Shown piece by piece: positions 51,091 to 63,251 of a stretch of DNA of 64,000 nucleotides. Source of the DNA: Ascochyta rabiei. Its lineage: Eukaryota; Ascomycota; Dothideomycetes; Pleosporales; Didymellaceae. Where the stretch lies: NCBI RefSeq assembly GCF_004011695.2, contig NC_082409.1, forward strand, positions 992,001 to 1,056,000. The letters run 5' to 3'. The notes beneath the pieces were generated by a model, which was not told the origin of the DNA, ran no database searches, and saw only the letters and a program-made list of their open reading frames with translations. Each line of letters starts with the position of its first letter. The stretch's first letter is position 1. The position numbers were made by a program, and so were the translations under genes.

Positions 51091-51200
51091 TTTACCTCCC
51101 TTTCTCCCTCTTTACCTCCCTTTCTCCCTCTTTACCTCCCTTTCTCCCTCTTTACCTCCCTTTCTCCCTCTTTACCTCCCTTTCTCCCTCTTTACCTCCT
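51091..51200 (+). repeat. 20-bp pyrimidine tandem repeat, five copies plus partial
   Basis: The unit TTTACCTCCCTTTCTCCCTC repeats without change at 51091, 51111, 51131, 51151 and 51171, with a partial copy at 51191-51200. It continues into an almost pure CTC/CTT tract up to about 51370. Confidence 0.95.
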
Positions 51201-51370
51201 CTTCCTCCTGTCTTCCTTGCCTTGCTTCTCCTTCTTCTCCTTCTTCTCCTTCTTCTTCTTCTTCTCCTCCTCCTCCTCCTCCTCCTCCTTCTCCTTCTCC
51301 TTCTCCTTCTCCTTCTCCTCCTCCTTCTCCTCCTTCTCCTTATTCCTTCTTCCTTCGTCTTCCTGCATTT
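51201..51370 (+). repeat. Long polypyrimidine CTC/CTT tract
   Basis: Almost uninterrupted C and T (mixed CTTCTC, CTCCTC and CTT units) follow directly on the 20-bp array, making a homopyrimidine-rich block of nearly 280 bp in total. Confidence 0.9.
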
Positions 51371-51424
51371 TTCTTACTTCTACTTGCTGTGCCCACACAC
51401 CACCAGGTCCACATACCACAGTAT

Positions 51425-51454
51425 CCCCCCCCCCCCCCCCCCTTTTTTTTTTTT
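51425..51454 (+). repeat. C18-T12 homopolymer junction
   Basis: Eighteen C are followed directly by twelve T. It is likely to be unstable and error-prone in assembly. Confidence 0.9.
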
Positions 51455-51806
51455 AACCCTCCACCCTCCACCCTCCACCCAGCTCTGCATCTCCCAGCAA
51501 TCCTCTTCTTTCCCGTCCCACCCCCACCTCTCCAGTCCTGTCTACACGCCGAATTCTATCCACGTGTGTTATCCACGATCCGTGGAGCGAGGTAGGTGTG
51601 GGTAACGTCGAGATGAGGTAGAGGGTGGGGAGCTAGACGGAAGTGGGTCTTTTACGGGGGGGCTAGTGAGGGCGGGGGAAGGTAAGTCGAGGGGAATTCG
51701 ATTCGAGACGGATGAGCTGAGAGATAAGTAAAGGGCGTGCTGTTCGCTTGCTTTTATTTCGTTGATTTGCCTGCGTTGCTTTCATCCTGCCTGCCGCGTA
51801 AGCGTT

Positions 51807-51956
51807 GTTTGTCAATGTTTGTTAATGCTGGTCAATGTTTGTCAATGTTGGTTAAGGTTGGTTAATGTTTGTCAATCTTGGTTAATGTTTGTCAATCTTG
51901 GTTAATGTTTGTCAATCTTGGTTAATGTTGGTTAATGTTGGTCAATGTTGGTCAAG
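51807..51956 (+). repeat. Tandem array of a 10-bp unit, 15 copies
   Basis: Fifteen successive decamers fit the consensus STTKGTYAAT, with only positions 1, 2, 4, 7 and the last base varying. Units alternate between GTTTGTCAAT and SKTGGTTAAT-like forms, and one stretch repeats the pair three times. The register is exact over all 150 bp. Confidence 0.9.
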
Positions 51957-52469
51957 AGATGGTCACGGCGGTACGGGTGGACGAAGCATAATGGCATTCA
52001 TCCGCTTTCCTACACGACTATCCTAGTCCTCCGTCGACGCTTCGCGTCGTGCAGCCCGATATACAAGAGGGCCGTCGAATTCCATCCCACGAGCAGTGCA
52101 ATCGCGCACGCCCAACCGCAAGCCGAGCGTCCCCGAGTCAGAAGGTGTATTGGTGTTATATCAGTTTCTGGGATAAATATGGTTCCAAGGGAAGAAGATA
52201 TCGGTATCAATGTGGAACGGTAAAGAGACAAGACTCCAGATGTGCTAGACTCTCGACGCAAGACGTGGACGCTGTATCGGTCTGAACCGGCGGTGGATCT
52301 GCAGCTTCAACCTCAAGAGCTCGCCGTCGCCCTGGCAGGCGTGGGACGTCCCTCTCCTCGGTGCTACGGAAACCTCTACGGCCAGACAGAAGGTCTGCGG
52401 AGATGATCGCTAAATGGCTAATATCGTTGTACAGGCCGGAACAGAATGGAAACGCGAGACGAAAACCAG

Positions 52470-54305
<1,836 letters not shown>

Positions 54306-54856
54306 GGTGCCAAACCTCCAAACCCTCCCAACTGGCGGGCGGGCTTTGTTCAGGGAATACAGACGTGAATGCGTCAGGAGCGTTGCACAGCCCCGGCCGG
54401 CCCGAGGTCAGATGCACGATGCGGCTGATGCGCAACCGCGGACAAAGCTATGCAGGGCAGCGAGGGGGAGAGCTAGGGGGGTGGGAGGGCAGCAGGCAGC
54501 GACAGCGACAGCGACAGCGACAGCAGGACAGGGAGGACAGGAGGGGGTATTGTGATAGTGTGGTGTGGTCCGTAGTCAGGGCACGGCGGCAGTCCAAAAT
54601 AAAAATGTTGGCCAGTGTTGGCGGGTGCCGGTGCTGGCTGGCTGGCGGTGGACAGGCTGGAATGGACTCCACCCGTGACAATTGCGGCGTTACACGCCGA
54701 CCGGGGTTGTCTTGCGCGGTTGCGAGATGCGGAATCGGGCGACTTAATCCAGTTTCAGACGAGCTCCACCGGCGATGTCACCTCCCCATCAACGCGATCG
54801 GTGATGGAGAGGTGTGAATAAAGTGGTGACAATCGACCGCAGACAGCTCGCAGCTG

Positions 54857-54989
54857 ACAACAACAACAACAACAACAACAACAACAGACAACACCCAGCT
54901 CGCAGTGCATAACAGACAACACCCAGCTCCCAGTGCATAACAGACAACACCCAGCTCGCAGTGCATAGCAGACAACACCCAGCCCGCAG
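54857..54989 (+). repeat. (AAC)n run and 28-bp tandem repeat
   Basis: About nine AAC units (54857-54884) lead into three 28-bp units starting at 54885, 54913 and 54941 (CAGACAACACCCAGCTCSCA, then GTGCATAR), with a truncated fourth to about 54989. Confidence 0.85.
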
Positions 54990-57102
54990 CAGCCAACAAG
55001 GGAGCACGTCGCTGCAGCCCTGGATGGGGATAGCTGGAGCTGGGCACGCGCTGCACTGGTCAGCCGGCCTCGATGCAGCCAGCCAGCCATGCACCATCCA
55101 GGCTACATGCCCTCACAAGCACCTGTCCTGCACGCTCGAGCAAGCTGCACGCTCAACGGCTCGTTCTCGTCTGGATAGAAAAGAAAAAGAAAAAAAACCC
55201 CCCCTTTGCAAACTCAGGGACCTTGTGTGCGGTGCCTGGCGCCGGTGCACGCTGCCATCGCAGGGCCATGGTAGCGCAGCAGGCCATGCGTCTCCGTGTT
55301 GCGCGCTGATTTGACGTGGAGCATGAATGCGGCGCTGCTTTGGGACGAGCACGATGAGAAGGCCGATGGCAGCACCACGCTCGGGCCTCGGGTGGAGCAA
55401 GGCCATGGAGAGCCGAGCAAGCGCCGGGACTGGACGAGTGTGGCGCGCAGCCTGCGATCGTCTGAAGAGCGACACCAGATCGTCTGGAACAGGTGTTCGC
55501 CGAGGCCTCGTCCGCGTGCACAACCACGCAGCATGGCATTCATGCCTCAAACAGCGTCGCAACAGCTGCCATGCTCGCCCAATCCTCATTTCTCGCTGAA
55601 ACAGACGTGAGCCCGCGCTGCACATCCTTGGCGTCATCCAACCATGGAATCGCGATCGCGCCCAGCACGTTCGCGTCTGTGCTGTCCTGCCTGCTGTCCT
55701 GCTGTCCTGTTATCCTGCTGTCCTGCTGTCCTGCTGTCCTGCGGTCCGTGCTGCAGGCCTTCGCCCTCGCCCTACCGCGCCCTACCGCGCCATAGGTACC
55801 GCACCATACCGCAAGCCCGCCACCACCCAGTGCCCTACCGCCACCACCGTGTAAGCCACATCCTCACCTCGCCCTCCGCCTCGCCAGCAACTTGTGGGGC
55901 GGCGCCCTACGGTGTTATGGTGTGGCAGCCAGCGCCCGCATTGGCAAATCAGCGAACCAGCGAACCAGCGAATCAGGACACCAGCACGCCGACAGAGACG
56001 CGCAGCCGGGTGAATAGCTCCCTGCTGCAAGTCATGTCTGGAACCCCTCGCCGGCCCTTCGACTCGGGATCAGCAGGTCGAGATCGCGGGCCGTCAACCC
56101 TGAGCGCGACTACGGTACCACGCATCCATGGTCCAGGTCCACGCCGACAGCTGCAGCGTGAAACTGTCAGACGGTGCGTACCTCCTTTCCATGTCGTCAT
56201 ACCTTCATCTCTAGTCAAACAGCTCGCTCTCTACAAAGTGTGGGGTAGCCTCCGCCAGCGCCTCGGACAAGTCGTGCTGCCGCGGCGATCCTGTAGCTTG
56301 CTGAGGGGTTCACAGCCAGCTGCCACATGCGGAACCCGCGAGCGCATCCAGGCCCTGCTGAGATTGTGGCGCCGCGTGAGACGCATGCCACACAGGGAGT
56401 AGGTAGCCATGATCTCACTCCTATCATGACATCCAAGCGCCGGTGCGCGCAATGCAATCATCGTTCCTCGGCAAGACAAAAACCAAGTAAAATAAATTTG
56501 AATCTGAAACCAAGAATAAATAGAAACAAAACGCACTCCATCGGGAACGTGATTGCGATGACATGACGCTGGATGGTGGACAACATTCCCTGACCTGAGC
56601 AAACCACGTTCAACCAATCACCCCGCTTCCCCCCTTCCCTCCTCTTCCGCTCCTCCACTGCACCACCCACCGATTTCCCCTTGCCGTAACCGCAGTTCGC
56701 ACTCATCGCCGTACTCACTCTGACCCCCATCTGACCCCATCCCATCCCCCATCTCCTACACGCCCTGAACCCCATCTACACGCACGCCCTTGCCACCCCA
56801 GGAAAGCCAGGAAAGCAAACAAAGAACAAACAAAACACATACGTGTTGCCTGCTTTCCGCAGTGACGTCATTCTAGCCCCGTGGTGGTTGGGCGGGTTCA
56901 GTTGTCTGTCTGGGTGCGGATTCTATGGGATGTAGTACACGGTGTATGGCATTGTGGAGACGGTGCGTTGTGGGTTGGAAAGGTTCGAGGTAAGATGGGA
57001 TGGATGGGTTGTGAGTTGGAAAGGTTCGAAGTAAGATGAGATAGATGGTGTGTACTGTGTAAAGCTACTACCCTACATCTTATCCTGTTTATTTATTAAT
57101 TT

Positions 57103-57132
57103 ATTCATTCATTCATTCATTCATTCATTCAT
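57103..57132 (+). repeat. (ATTC)n microsatellite
   Basis: About seven tetranucleotide units; non-coding. Confidence 0.85.
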
Positions 57133-57939
57133 ACAAACAAACCTACTGTTCTACTGCGCGTCCAATCTCTTACCTTCCAGACTTTGAATCCTACCGCCCA
57201 CAGCTTCCCTCGGAATCCACGCATTCTGTTGAGATTCTGCATGCTCTGTACACCCCTTCGTGTCGCGTCTGAGTGGTGCATGTTCTGCCGCTCCGCTCCG
57301 TTCGGCTGTGCTCGTGCATTGGGTGCCACTGTGGCGAGTGCTGGTTGCATGGCCACGTCTGTTGGGGTGGTGGGACATGCAAGTGTGTTGGGTATTCGGT
57401 ATGCAGTGGTATCTGCCATTCCAGAATGATAACAATCTCTTCATGTCTGCGGATGCTCTGGATGCCTCAATCCACGGTCGAACATGGCTAGAAGCCGTTT
57501 CTGATCTACTTCTTCCTAGGAGCTGACAGATGCTGCCTTATCTGACGGGCCAAACATGGCTCGTGGAGGCGAGGTTCACGAACAACACAGTCTGATATGC
57601 TCGAGCGGGAAAGTGTAGCCCGTCCTTTAGCAGCCCCCTACTAGGCGCTCCTCTGGTCCGTCATCTACACTACAACTCGGTGGTCGACAAGGGCCGCATC
57701 TGTCTGGTTGTCTACTTGGTGTGGTGTCTTTCGGCCAATCAACGCCTTGCGGATCTTGGCAGTGACTTGCTGGACGTTGCCATGAGGCTGCCATCGACTG
57801 CGAGACATTTACCTGCACCACAGACTTTGTCGTCCGGCACACACCAACGCACCACACGCTCCCAAGCCAGCCCCGCACAGCCGCAGCAGTTCCAACCCGC
57901 CCGCTCTCCCGCGACCCTCACATACACATCCCCAACACA

Positions 57940-58769
57940 ATGGCGGACGCTTCCGCGCAACCAAAGCCCAGCAGCAGCGTCAAGCTGGTGCTGCTCGGCG
58001 AGGCAGCCGTCGGAAAGGTGCGCTGCAGTCATGTTCGCCAGACGAACGTGCAGTACTGACGCATCGCAGTCCTCGCTGGTCATGCGCTTCGTCAACAACG
58101 ACTTCCAAGAGAACAAGGAGCCGACGATAGGAGGTGAGCAGCCCCCTCTGTTGAAGATGCGTGCAGCTAACGTCCACAGCCGCCTTCCTCACACAGAAAT
58201 GCAACCTGCCTACCCGCACAATCAAGTTTGAGATCTGGGACACCGCCGGCCAGGAACGCTTCGCCTCGCTCGCGCCCATGTACTACCGCAACGCCCAGGC
58301 CGCTCTCGTCGTCTACGACATCACAAAGCCCTCGTCGCTCACAAAGGCCCAGCACTGGGTCGCCGAGCTGCACCGCCAGGCGTCGCCCGGCATCGTCATC
58401 GCCCTTGTCGGAAACAAGGCCGATCTGGCCACCGAGGGCGGCGAGGAGAGTGCAGAGGACGCAGACGCCGCGCCGGCGGTCGAGGGTGAGGAAGCTGCAG
58501 ACGCGGACGGCACCGACGCGCGGAGAGTGCCCATCAAGACGGCCAAGGCCTACGCAGACGAGGAGAGCCTGCTGTTCTTCGAGACGAGTGCGAAGACGGG
58601 ACAGAACGTCGCAGAGGTCTTCACAGCCATTGCAAACGCCATTCCTGAGACAAGCCTGAAGGGCCCGCGTGGGGTCAGCGGCCAGACGAACCTGGGCAGG
58701 CAAGAGGACGCGCGCGTGAATCTGGGGAGTGCCAGGACTGAGGGTGCCAAGGAGGGCTGCGCGTGCTGA
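57940..58769 (+). CDS. Rab5-family GTPase, Ypt52-like
   Basis: Small GTPase of early endosomes. Exons 57940-58017, 58070-58133 and 58180-58769; 243 aa. The first intron splits the P-loop (GEAAVGK / SSLVMRF). Other motifs are PTIGAAF (switch I), WDTAGQERF (G3), GNKADL (G4) and ETSAKT (G5). It ends KEGCAC, a Rab-type double-geranylgeranylation signal of the CxC form. Between G4 and G5 is an extra Glu/Ala/Asp-rich insert of about 30 residues (from [14 protein letters not shown] to TDARR). Yeast Ypt52 also has an acidic insert here, which favours that member over Vps21 itself. All nucleotide-binding residues are present. The start at 57940 has an AACACAATGG context. Confidence 0.9.
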
Positions 58770-59062
58770 GGCGTGCCAGATATTGTAGTAATGCAGGCAG
58801 AGTTTTTGTTGCGTTGGCAGCTTCCAGGATTTACGGCGTTGACTGTGTATAGTGCTTCATTCCCCAGCAATGCTATGCTATTTCTCTACCGCTTCATTCC
58901 CCGCGTTTGCTTTCCATCAACAGCCCAGTCTCTACTCGTCACCTGTAGTGACATGGGTATGCGCCACTTCTCCGCACATTGTTCGGATAGGAAGCCAGAA
59001 AACATCAAGGGATGCATTACTGACACCGGTTTGAGGCAGAACGCCTTACGCACGTAGCCAGC
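58770..59062. other. Short intergenic region
   Basis: About 290 bp between two genes on the same strand; no feature was recognised. Confidence 0.4.
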
Positions 59063-60166
59063 ATGACTACGAAGGCGCACGTCATGGCTGTGACCGCGGT
59101 AAATATACCTGCTGATTCCCTGCTAGCCGATGCTTGGCCAAGCCTCCTTGGTGGGAGGGCTTGGGAGGCTTGTAGGAGGGATGGTACTCGAGGCTTACAG
59201 ACGTATACGTGTTGCGTGCTCTGTTGTGGGGTCGTCGCAACGCTCTCGACGAGTTGCGTATCCCAGATCGAGTTATTGTTCACACGCAAAGATGGTATAC
59301 CTACAGGAAACTCCACTGTGTCACCGCTCAGACCCCCTCACGAAGCGCATGCTAATGAATCGCCAGCCTGCGAAACATCTGCAGGCTTACATCCAGACCT
59401 CGCTTTGATCAGAACATGTCAAGAGGAGGCAAAAACTCCCCAATGCTGGCCACCGAATGGAACACGCATCTGCATTCCAGCAACCGACGTGTCTTTCTCT
59501 TGGCCGCCCTTATACTACAATGAAACCTCGAACGTCTACATCAACTACAACCAACGCGGCACACCGAACCAGACCCTCGACCACGCATCCGGCGAGCTAC
59601 TCAACACCACCCTCGTGACAGACATGGGGGCAGACGGGATCCGCGATCGCCCCTACGAAGAAGCCGTGGAGATTATCATCCACGAAAAGTGGCGTGCATT
59701 CGATTCTCTGCAAGAAATAGTGCACCAGGGCCGGACCCTTATCCTGGTGGCCCCAGACGGGCTCACACAGCCAAGCGCAACAGTCCCCCCCGACAACGAC
59801 GGCCCGAAGCTCGCACCGGGAACCATCGCTGGCATAGTCTTCGGCGCCCTCATCGGGGCGATCCTGCTCGGCATGCTGTGCTTCTCGTGCTGCGGCTGCG
59901 TCTGCTGCGGGAACATGGGCGAGGCTGAGCGCAAGGGAATCAGACAGCAACAAGCCCTACGCGAGCAGGGCGAGATGGACGACGCCAAGCTTGAAGGCGT
60001 GGTGACTGTCCCGACGAGAGCGGCTGCAAGGCCTGCATCGATTCGCTCAGATGCGGTTCGTGCCGTGGAAGAGCAGAGCGTGAAGCAACAGCAGCTCAAG
60101 GGCGTGGGAGAGGGCGTGAGTATGCCACCGGCTCATGAGGTGCCGCCGCCGAAGTACACGCCGTAG
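59063..60166 (+). CDS. Putative single-pass membrane protein with extracellular Cys-containing domain
   Basis: An open frame of 367 codons, not recognised as a named family. Two likely introns are frame-neutral: 59099-59200 (GTAAAT...CTTACAG, 102 nt) and a 72-nt one beginning at the GTATAC near 59295. Removing the first places the hydrophobic CCVLCCGVVATLS soon after MTTKAHVMAVTA, giving a plausible signal peptide. The ectodomain has TCQEEAKTPQCWPPNGTRIC, several NxT/S sequons (NGT, NET, NQT, NTT) and a polar linker. The transmembrane helix GTIAGIVFGALIGAILLGML is followed by a Cys-rich juxtamembrane stretch (CFSCCGCVCCG), probably palmitoylated. The cytosolic tail is charged and ends PPPKYTP. 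The layout resembles fungal wall-stress or adhesion sensors, but it lacks the Ser/Thr-rich stalk of Wsc/Mid2 proteins. The gene model at the 5' end is uncertain. Confidence 0.58.
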   Translation: MTTKAHVMAVTAVNIPADSLLADAWPSLLGGRAWEACRRDGTRGLQTYTCCVLCCGVVATLSTSCVSQIELLFTRKDGIPTGNSTVSPLRPPHEAHANESPACETSAGLHPDLALIRTCQEEAKTPQCWPPNGTRICIPATDVSFSWPPLYYNETSNVYINYNQRGTPNQTLDHASGELLNTTLVTDMGADGIRDRPYEEAVEIIIHEKWRAFDSLQEIVHQGRTLILVAPDGLTQPSATVPPDNDGPKLAPGTIAGIVFGALIGAILLGMLCFSCCGCVCCGNMGEAERKGIRQQQALREQGEMDDAKLEGVVTVPTRAAARPASIRSDAVRAVEEQSVKQQQLKGVGEGVSMPPAHEVPPPKYTP

Positions 60167-61161
60167 GATGTTGCTCCGTCGTTTGGTTTTCGCCCCTGGT
60201 CCTACCGTGGAAATAACATCTCCATGACACCACTTGATGCGTGGCAGGAAACAAAGGACCATGACATCCAGTCTGCCGTCTTCAGCCCAGGCACAAAGTG
60301 AGGCCGCCACTCGATTGTTCATCATCCACCTGGCTGATCCCAGCCCAAAACCACTTGTCAGGTCACACCCTTTTTCGCAAGGTTGTCACTGCACAATCAC
60401 GTCCACGCGGCCCCACATCAACAATCTCATGGACCCCAAGCGGTCTTGATTACGCTTGATGTCCTGGATGATGGAGCAAGATCTCGCACAACGAAGTGTT
60501 CAGGCGGATTGTAATACGCAGCGCCAGGTCATTGATGAAATTGAGCAGCGCCAAGCGGAGAGATCCGCTGTAAGAATCTACGAACTGGCATCTTTGCAGA
60601 ATACAGACGTAGCATGTCGTAAAGGTCTAGGACGGTGATAAGAGGCTTCTCGACGATGCGAGAAAATGCTGGTATTCAAGCGACAGCCATCAAGCTACAA
60701 ACATGATGTGTTCTTTTACGCTGTGAAGTGCAGGTGTCTTACAATTGCATCGCAAACAAATGAAACTCAGCAAAGACCGATGCGCCTGGATGAGCGTACA
60801 ATTCATGGGACGTATTCTACGTTCTCGCGAGGCGCCAGGACACTCTGCAACATGGCGTGCTATAACGTCGCGCTTTCACAGACAGCGTTCCTACACATTG
60901 TCTCGCATCGTGCAGTCACGCTGCTCTCATTCACCGACATCATCGACGCCTAATGCAGGACATGAAAGCCTACGAAGAGATCCTCCAGGGTCTTCCTGCT
61001 TCTTCCCTTGAGAGAATTCACAAGACAAGAAGCGCAGTCATAGGGTTATTGCAAGGTAGATGCCAGCACACTGACAGCACAAACACAGAGACGAACCTCC
61101 CGCTACACAGCAGCCAGGGCCGGAAAAAACCTCGCCACTCCTCCACCGCTCACTAGCAAAC
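60167..61161. other. Intergenic region, no gene seen
   Basis: About 1 kb between two plus-strand genes; frames within it lack recognisable content. Confidence 0.45.
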
Positions 61162-61578
61162 ATGGGATGTGCATCCTCCCGCCCATCCAGCCACACACCT
61201 CCTCCTCCCAGCACTTCTCACTGCCACCAGAAAACAACCCCTCCCTTGCTCAATGCGTACATGAAGCCCTACGCCGCCCCTGCACCACCGCCCATCGCGC
61301 GAGGCCGCTCCACAAAGCAGATGCACACCCACCACCCACCCTCCCCAGCACGGTACAGCAGCTACCTCGCGCCGTACACCGGGGCGCGCGACGTCAGCCC
61401 GCCGCGAGACCGCAACGAGATGCCGCGCCGCTACCCGTCACGCCGGTATGGAGCTGTGAGTCCGCTTGGGACGTCACCGTTCGAGCGGCCGTTCGAGCGC
61501 GCGTATGGCGGGCGGGGGCGGGCGAGGGTGGAGAGTAATTTTGCGGGGTTGGGGGTTGGGGGGTGGGATGTTTGGTGA
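61162..61578 (+). CDS. Small protein with N-terminal MGC acylation motif
   Basis: A 138-codon frame starting MGCASSRPSSHTPPP. Gly2 with Ser6 fits N-myristoylation, and Cys3 could be palmitoylated, which together would target a small protein to the plasma membrane. The rest is disordered and rich in Pro, Ser, Arg and Tyr, with FERPFERAYGGRGRARVESN and a Gly-rich end. The ATG follows a typical CA-rich leader (AGCAAACATGG). No domain is recognised. Its shortness leaves some doubt that it is a gene, but the start context and clean acylation motif support it. It converges with cysteine dioxygenase. Confidence 0.5.
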   Translation: MGCASSRPSSHTPPPPSTSHCHQKTTPPLLNAYMKPYAAPAPPPIARGRSTKQMHTHHPPSPARYSSYLAPYTGARDVSPPRDRNEMPRRYPSRRYGAVSPLGTSPFERPFERAYGGRGRARVESNFAGLGVGGWDVW

Positions 61579-61722
61579 GCGGTGCATGTGCTTGGTGCCA
61601 AGGAAGACGATGCTGGCAGATGGGGTGATTGTATGTCTTGCAGATGCTACGGATGGGTAGATACTAAATGAATACTGGGCTGAGGAATCAGACACCTGAT
61701 CGCCATCCTGTGAGGCATGCGT

Positions 61723-62700
61723 CTAGAACCGCGCCTCGCAAACCTGCGACCCGTACTCGGAGAAGACGGTGCACTTGGCCATGTGCGTTGAGCGCCCGTT
61801 CGCTTCGTTGAAGACGTTGCAGCCATATACTGCTGCATTAGGCGGGGTGTACACTGTCTATTGTTAGCGAGGCTTACCTCTCCCACTACGTTACGAGCCT
61901 ACAGTGCAGGGAGACAGCGTAGTTGTCCTTGTCTGGGTTGGAGATGCGGTGGAGACCCAGCTTGTCAGACATGTACGTGACTTGATCGGCCTGGTACGTC
62001 TTCTCGGAGATGACCTGCATGTGACGGTCCTCGGAGTTGTTGAGGTCGACGGTAGGCCATGCGTAGCGTGTCTCGGTGAGGCTACCCTTGAGGATCTTCA
62101 TGATGCAGTGCGCGTTTGCATGGCTATTGCGTGTCAGCGAGATTTGTACAAGACCAACACAACAAGCATGTAGCCTGCAACAGACTGAACGAAATATCGA
62201 AAGTGGTGTCCTTACCGGCTGTCTCCTGCGCTGTGGACGCATCGATCTTATGATCGGCGAGCATAGTCGCTTCGTCCGTCAGGAGTACAGAGCCCTTGGA
62301 CATAGTGCAGTCAAAGGCCAGGTCACGTCCACCATCTGTTGTCATAAGTGAGAACAAAGGAAATCGAGCTTACTCATGAATAGGGCTGGCCCTGCCGGGT
62401 GCCCACACTAGTAGCAGCTGTCAACATTAGCAGCGTTCTTGAACTGAGTAGAGTTGTAGGTACCAAGTTGCTTTTGCCGTTGCCCTTGTCAACCAGGTTC
62501 CGTGTGTATGCTGTATTCGGTTGTGCCATCGAGTACTTCTCCCATTCCGACTCATCCGAGATGTAGTCCTCCATCAGTTGTTGTAGTTCTTTCTCGTCGA
62601 CATCATCGCTATCAATACCGCTGCACGGACCGAGCTTATCGCTCAGCGCTTGAACGAGAGCCTGAAAGCGATCGGTGGGTTCCGCTGTGCGACCAGGCAT
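61723..62700 (-). CDS. Cysteine dioxygenase type I
   Basis: Cupin-fold iron enzyme that oxidises L-cysteine to cysteine sulfinate. Exons 62700-62464, 62417-62374, 62123-61903 and 61853-61723; 210 aa, the normal size. Exon 2 must start at CTG62417 (after TTGACAG) to give [16 protein letters not shown]. Its last codon is split (GA/C) so that exon 3 restores [16 protein letters not shown]. The metal ligands are the two His of HDHANAH-type cupin motif 1 and the His of YAVSLHLYTPP, which is formed across the third intron. The Cys of AHCIMK is the position that forms the Cys-Tyr cofactor in animal enzymes. The second intron is 250 nt and contains internal splice-like signals, described as a finding. 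Fungal CDOs act in sulfur-amino-acid breakdown and cysteine detoxification. Confidence 0.92.
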
Positions 62701-63251
62701 GTTGATGAGACAACAATGATATTTTCTATGACAATGTGGCTGTGAGGGACGGAGGAGCTCGAGACAAGTCCAAATCGAAGCCCAAAACTATACAACAAGA
62801 GCTATGGGTGGTGCGATAAGCCGAGCAGGTGTCAGGTTTATTTACAAAGAGCGGACAATACAGGTGACACGTGTGAGTAGATTATGTAAAAACTAGCTCC
62901 GGTGGTGTCTCGCAGCTAGTCAGGTGCACCAATCGCCGCACCGCGTGTCCATGCCAGCACAATCCGTGAGTATCAGGACGCAGTCGGCAACGAGCGAGAT
63001 AGCGGCTTTCATCGGACGTTGGCTTCGTACATATGCAAGTCAGAGCATCCAAGGTTTGGAGAGGAGGTGCTGCAGATGTTAGGCCGGAGAAGGCTAGCTT
63101 AGGCTCGGCAAAAGGTATGGCCGGTGCCCCTCATCCGGCAAGCGCGAGCGACGGCGGGCGTCATCGCCGCCCCGGACATTCAAATTTCTGTAGCAGCGCA
63201 CCCGCGACTCCACAACGTCTTGAAGCCTACCAGACGACGTGAACAGCCAAG
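62701..63251. promoter_or_regulatory. Divergent region between cysteine dioxygenase and Rbg1/DRG1
   Basis: About 550 bp between divergent start codons, holding both promoters. No specific element is claimed. Confidence 0.45.

Larger units (their letters stand above)
49413..52469. other. Gene-poor, repeat-rich stretch
   Basis: About 3 kb upstream of the orphan gene and downstream of the C2H2 gene. It holds the 20-bp pyrimidine array, a long CTT/CTC tract, a C18-T12 junction and the 15-copy 10-bp array, listed separately. The frame at 50881-51456 is a translation of the pyrimidine tract. No gene was recognised. Confidence 0.5.
54306..57939. other. Gene-poor, repeat-containing stretch
   Basis: About 3.6 kb upstream of the C2H2 gene. 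It contains an (AAC)n run, a 28-bp tandem repeat, a CTGTCCTGCT-type repeat at about 55672-55745 and an ATTC repeat at about 57103-57132. Frames such as 55113-55637 minus and 55644-56402 plus show no recognisable domain. Long 5' leaders of the C2H2 and Rab genes may lie at the ends. Confidence 0.45.

Noticed and set aside
50881..51456. 191-codon plus-strand frame rich in Ser, Phe and Leu
   Set aside because: Most of it is translation of the pyrimidine repeat tract.
51807..51956. CRISPR-like or origin-type repeat
   Set aside because: Units are contiguous 10-mers without spacers in a fungal nuclear context; treated as a tandem array.
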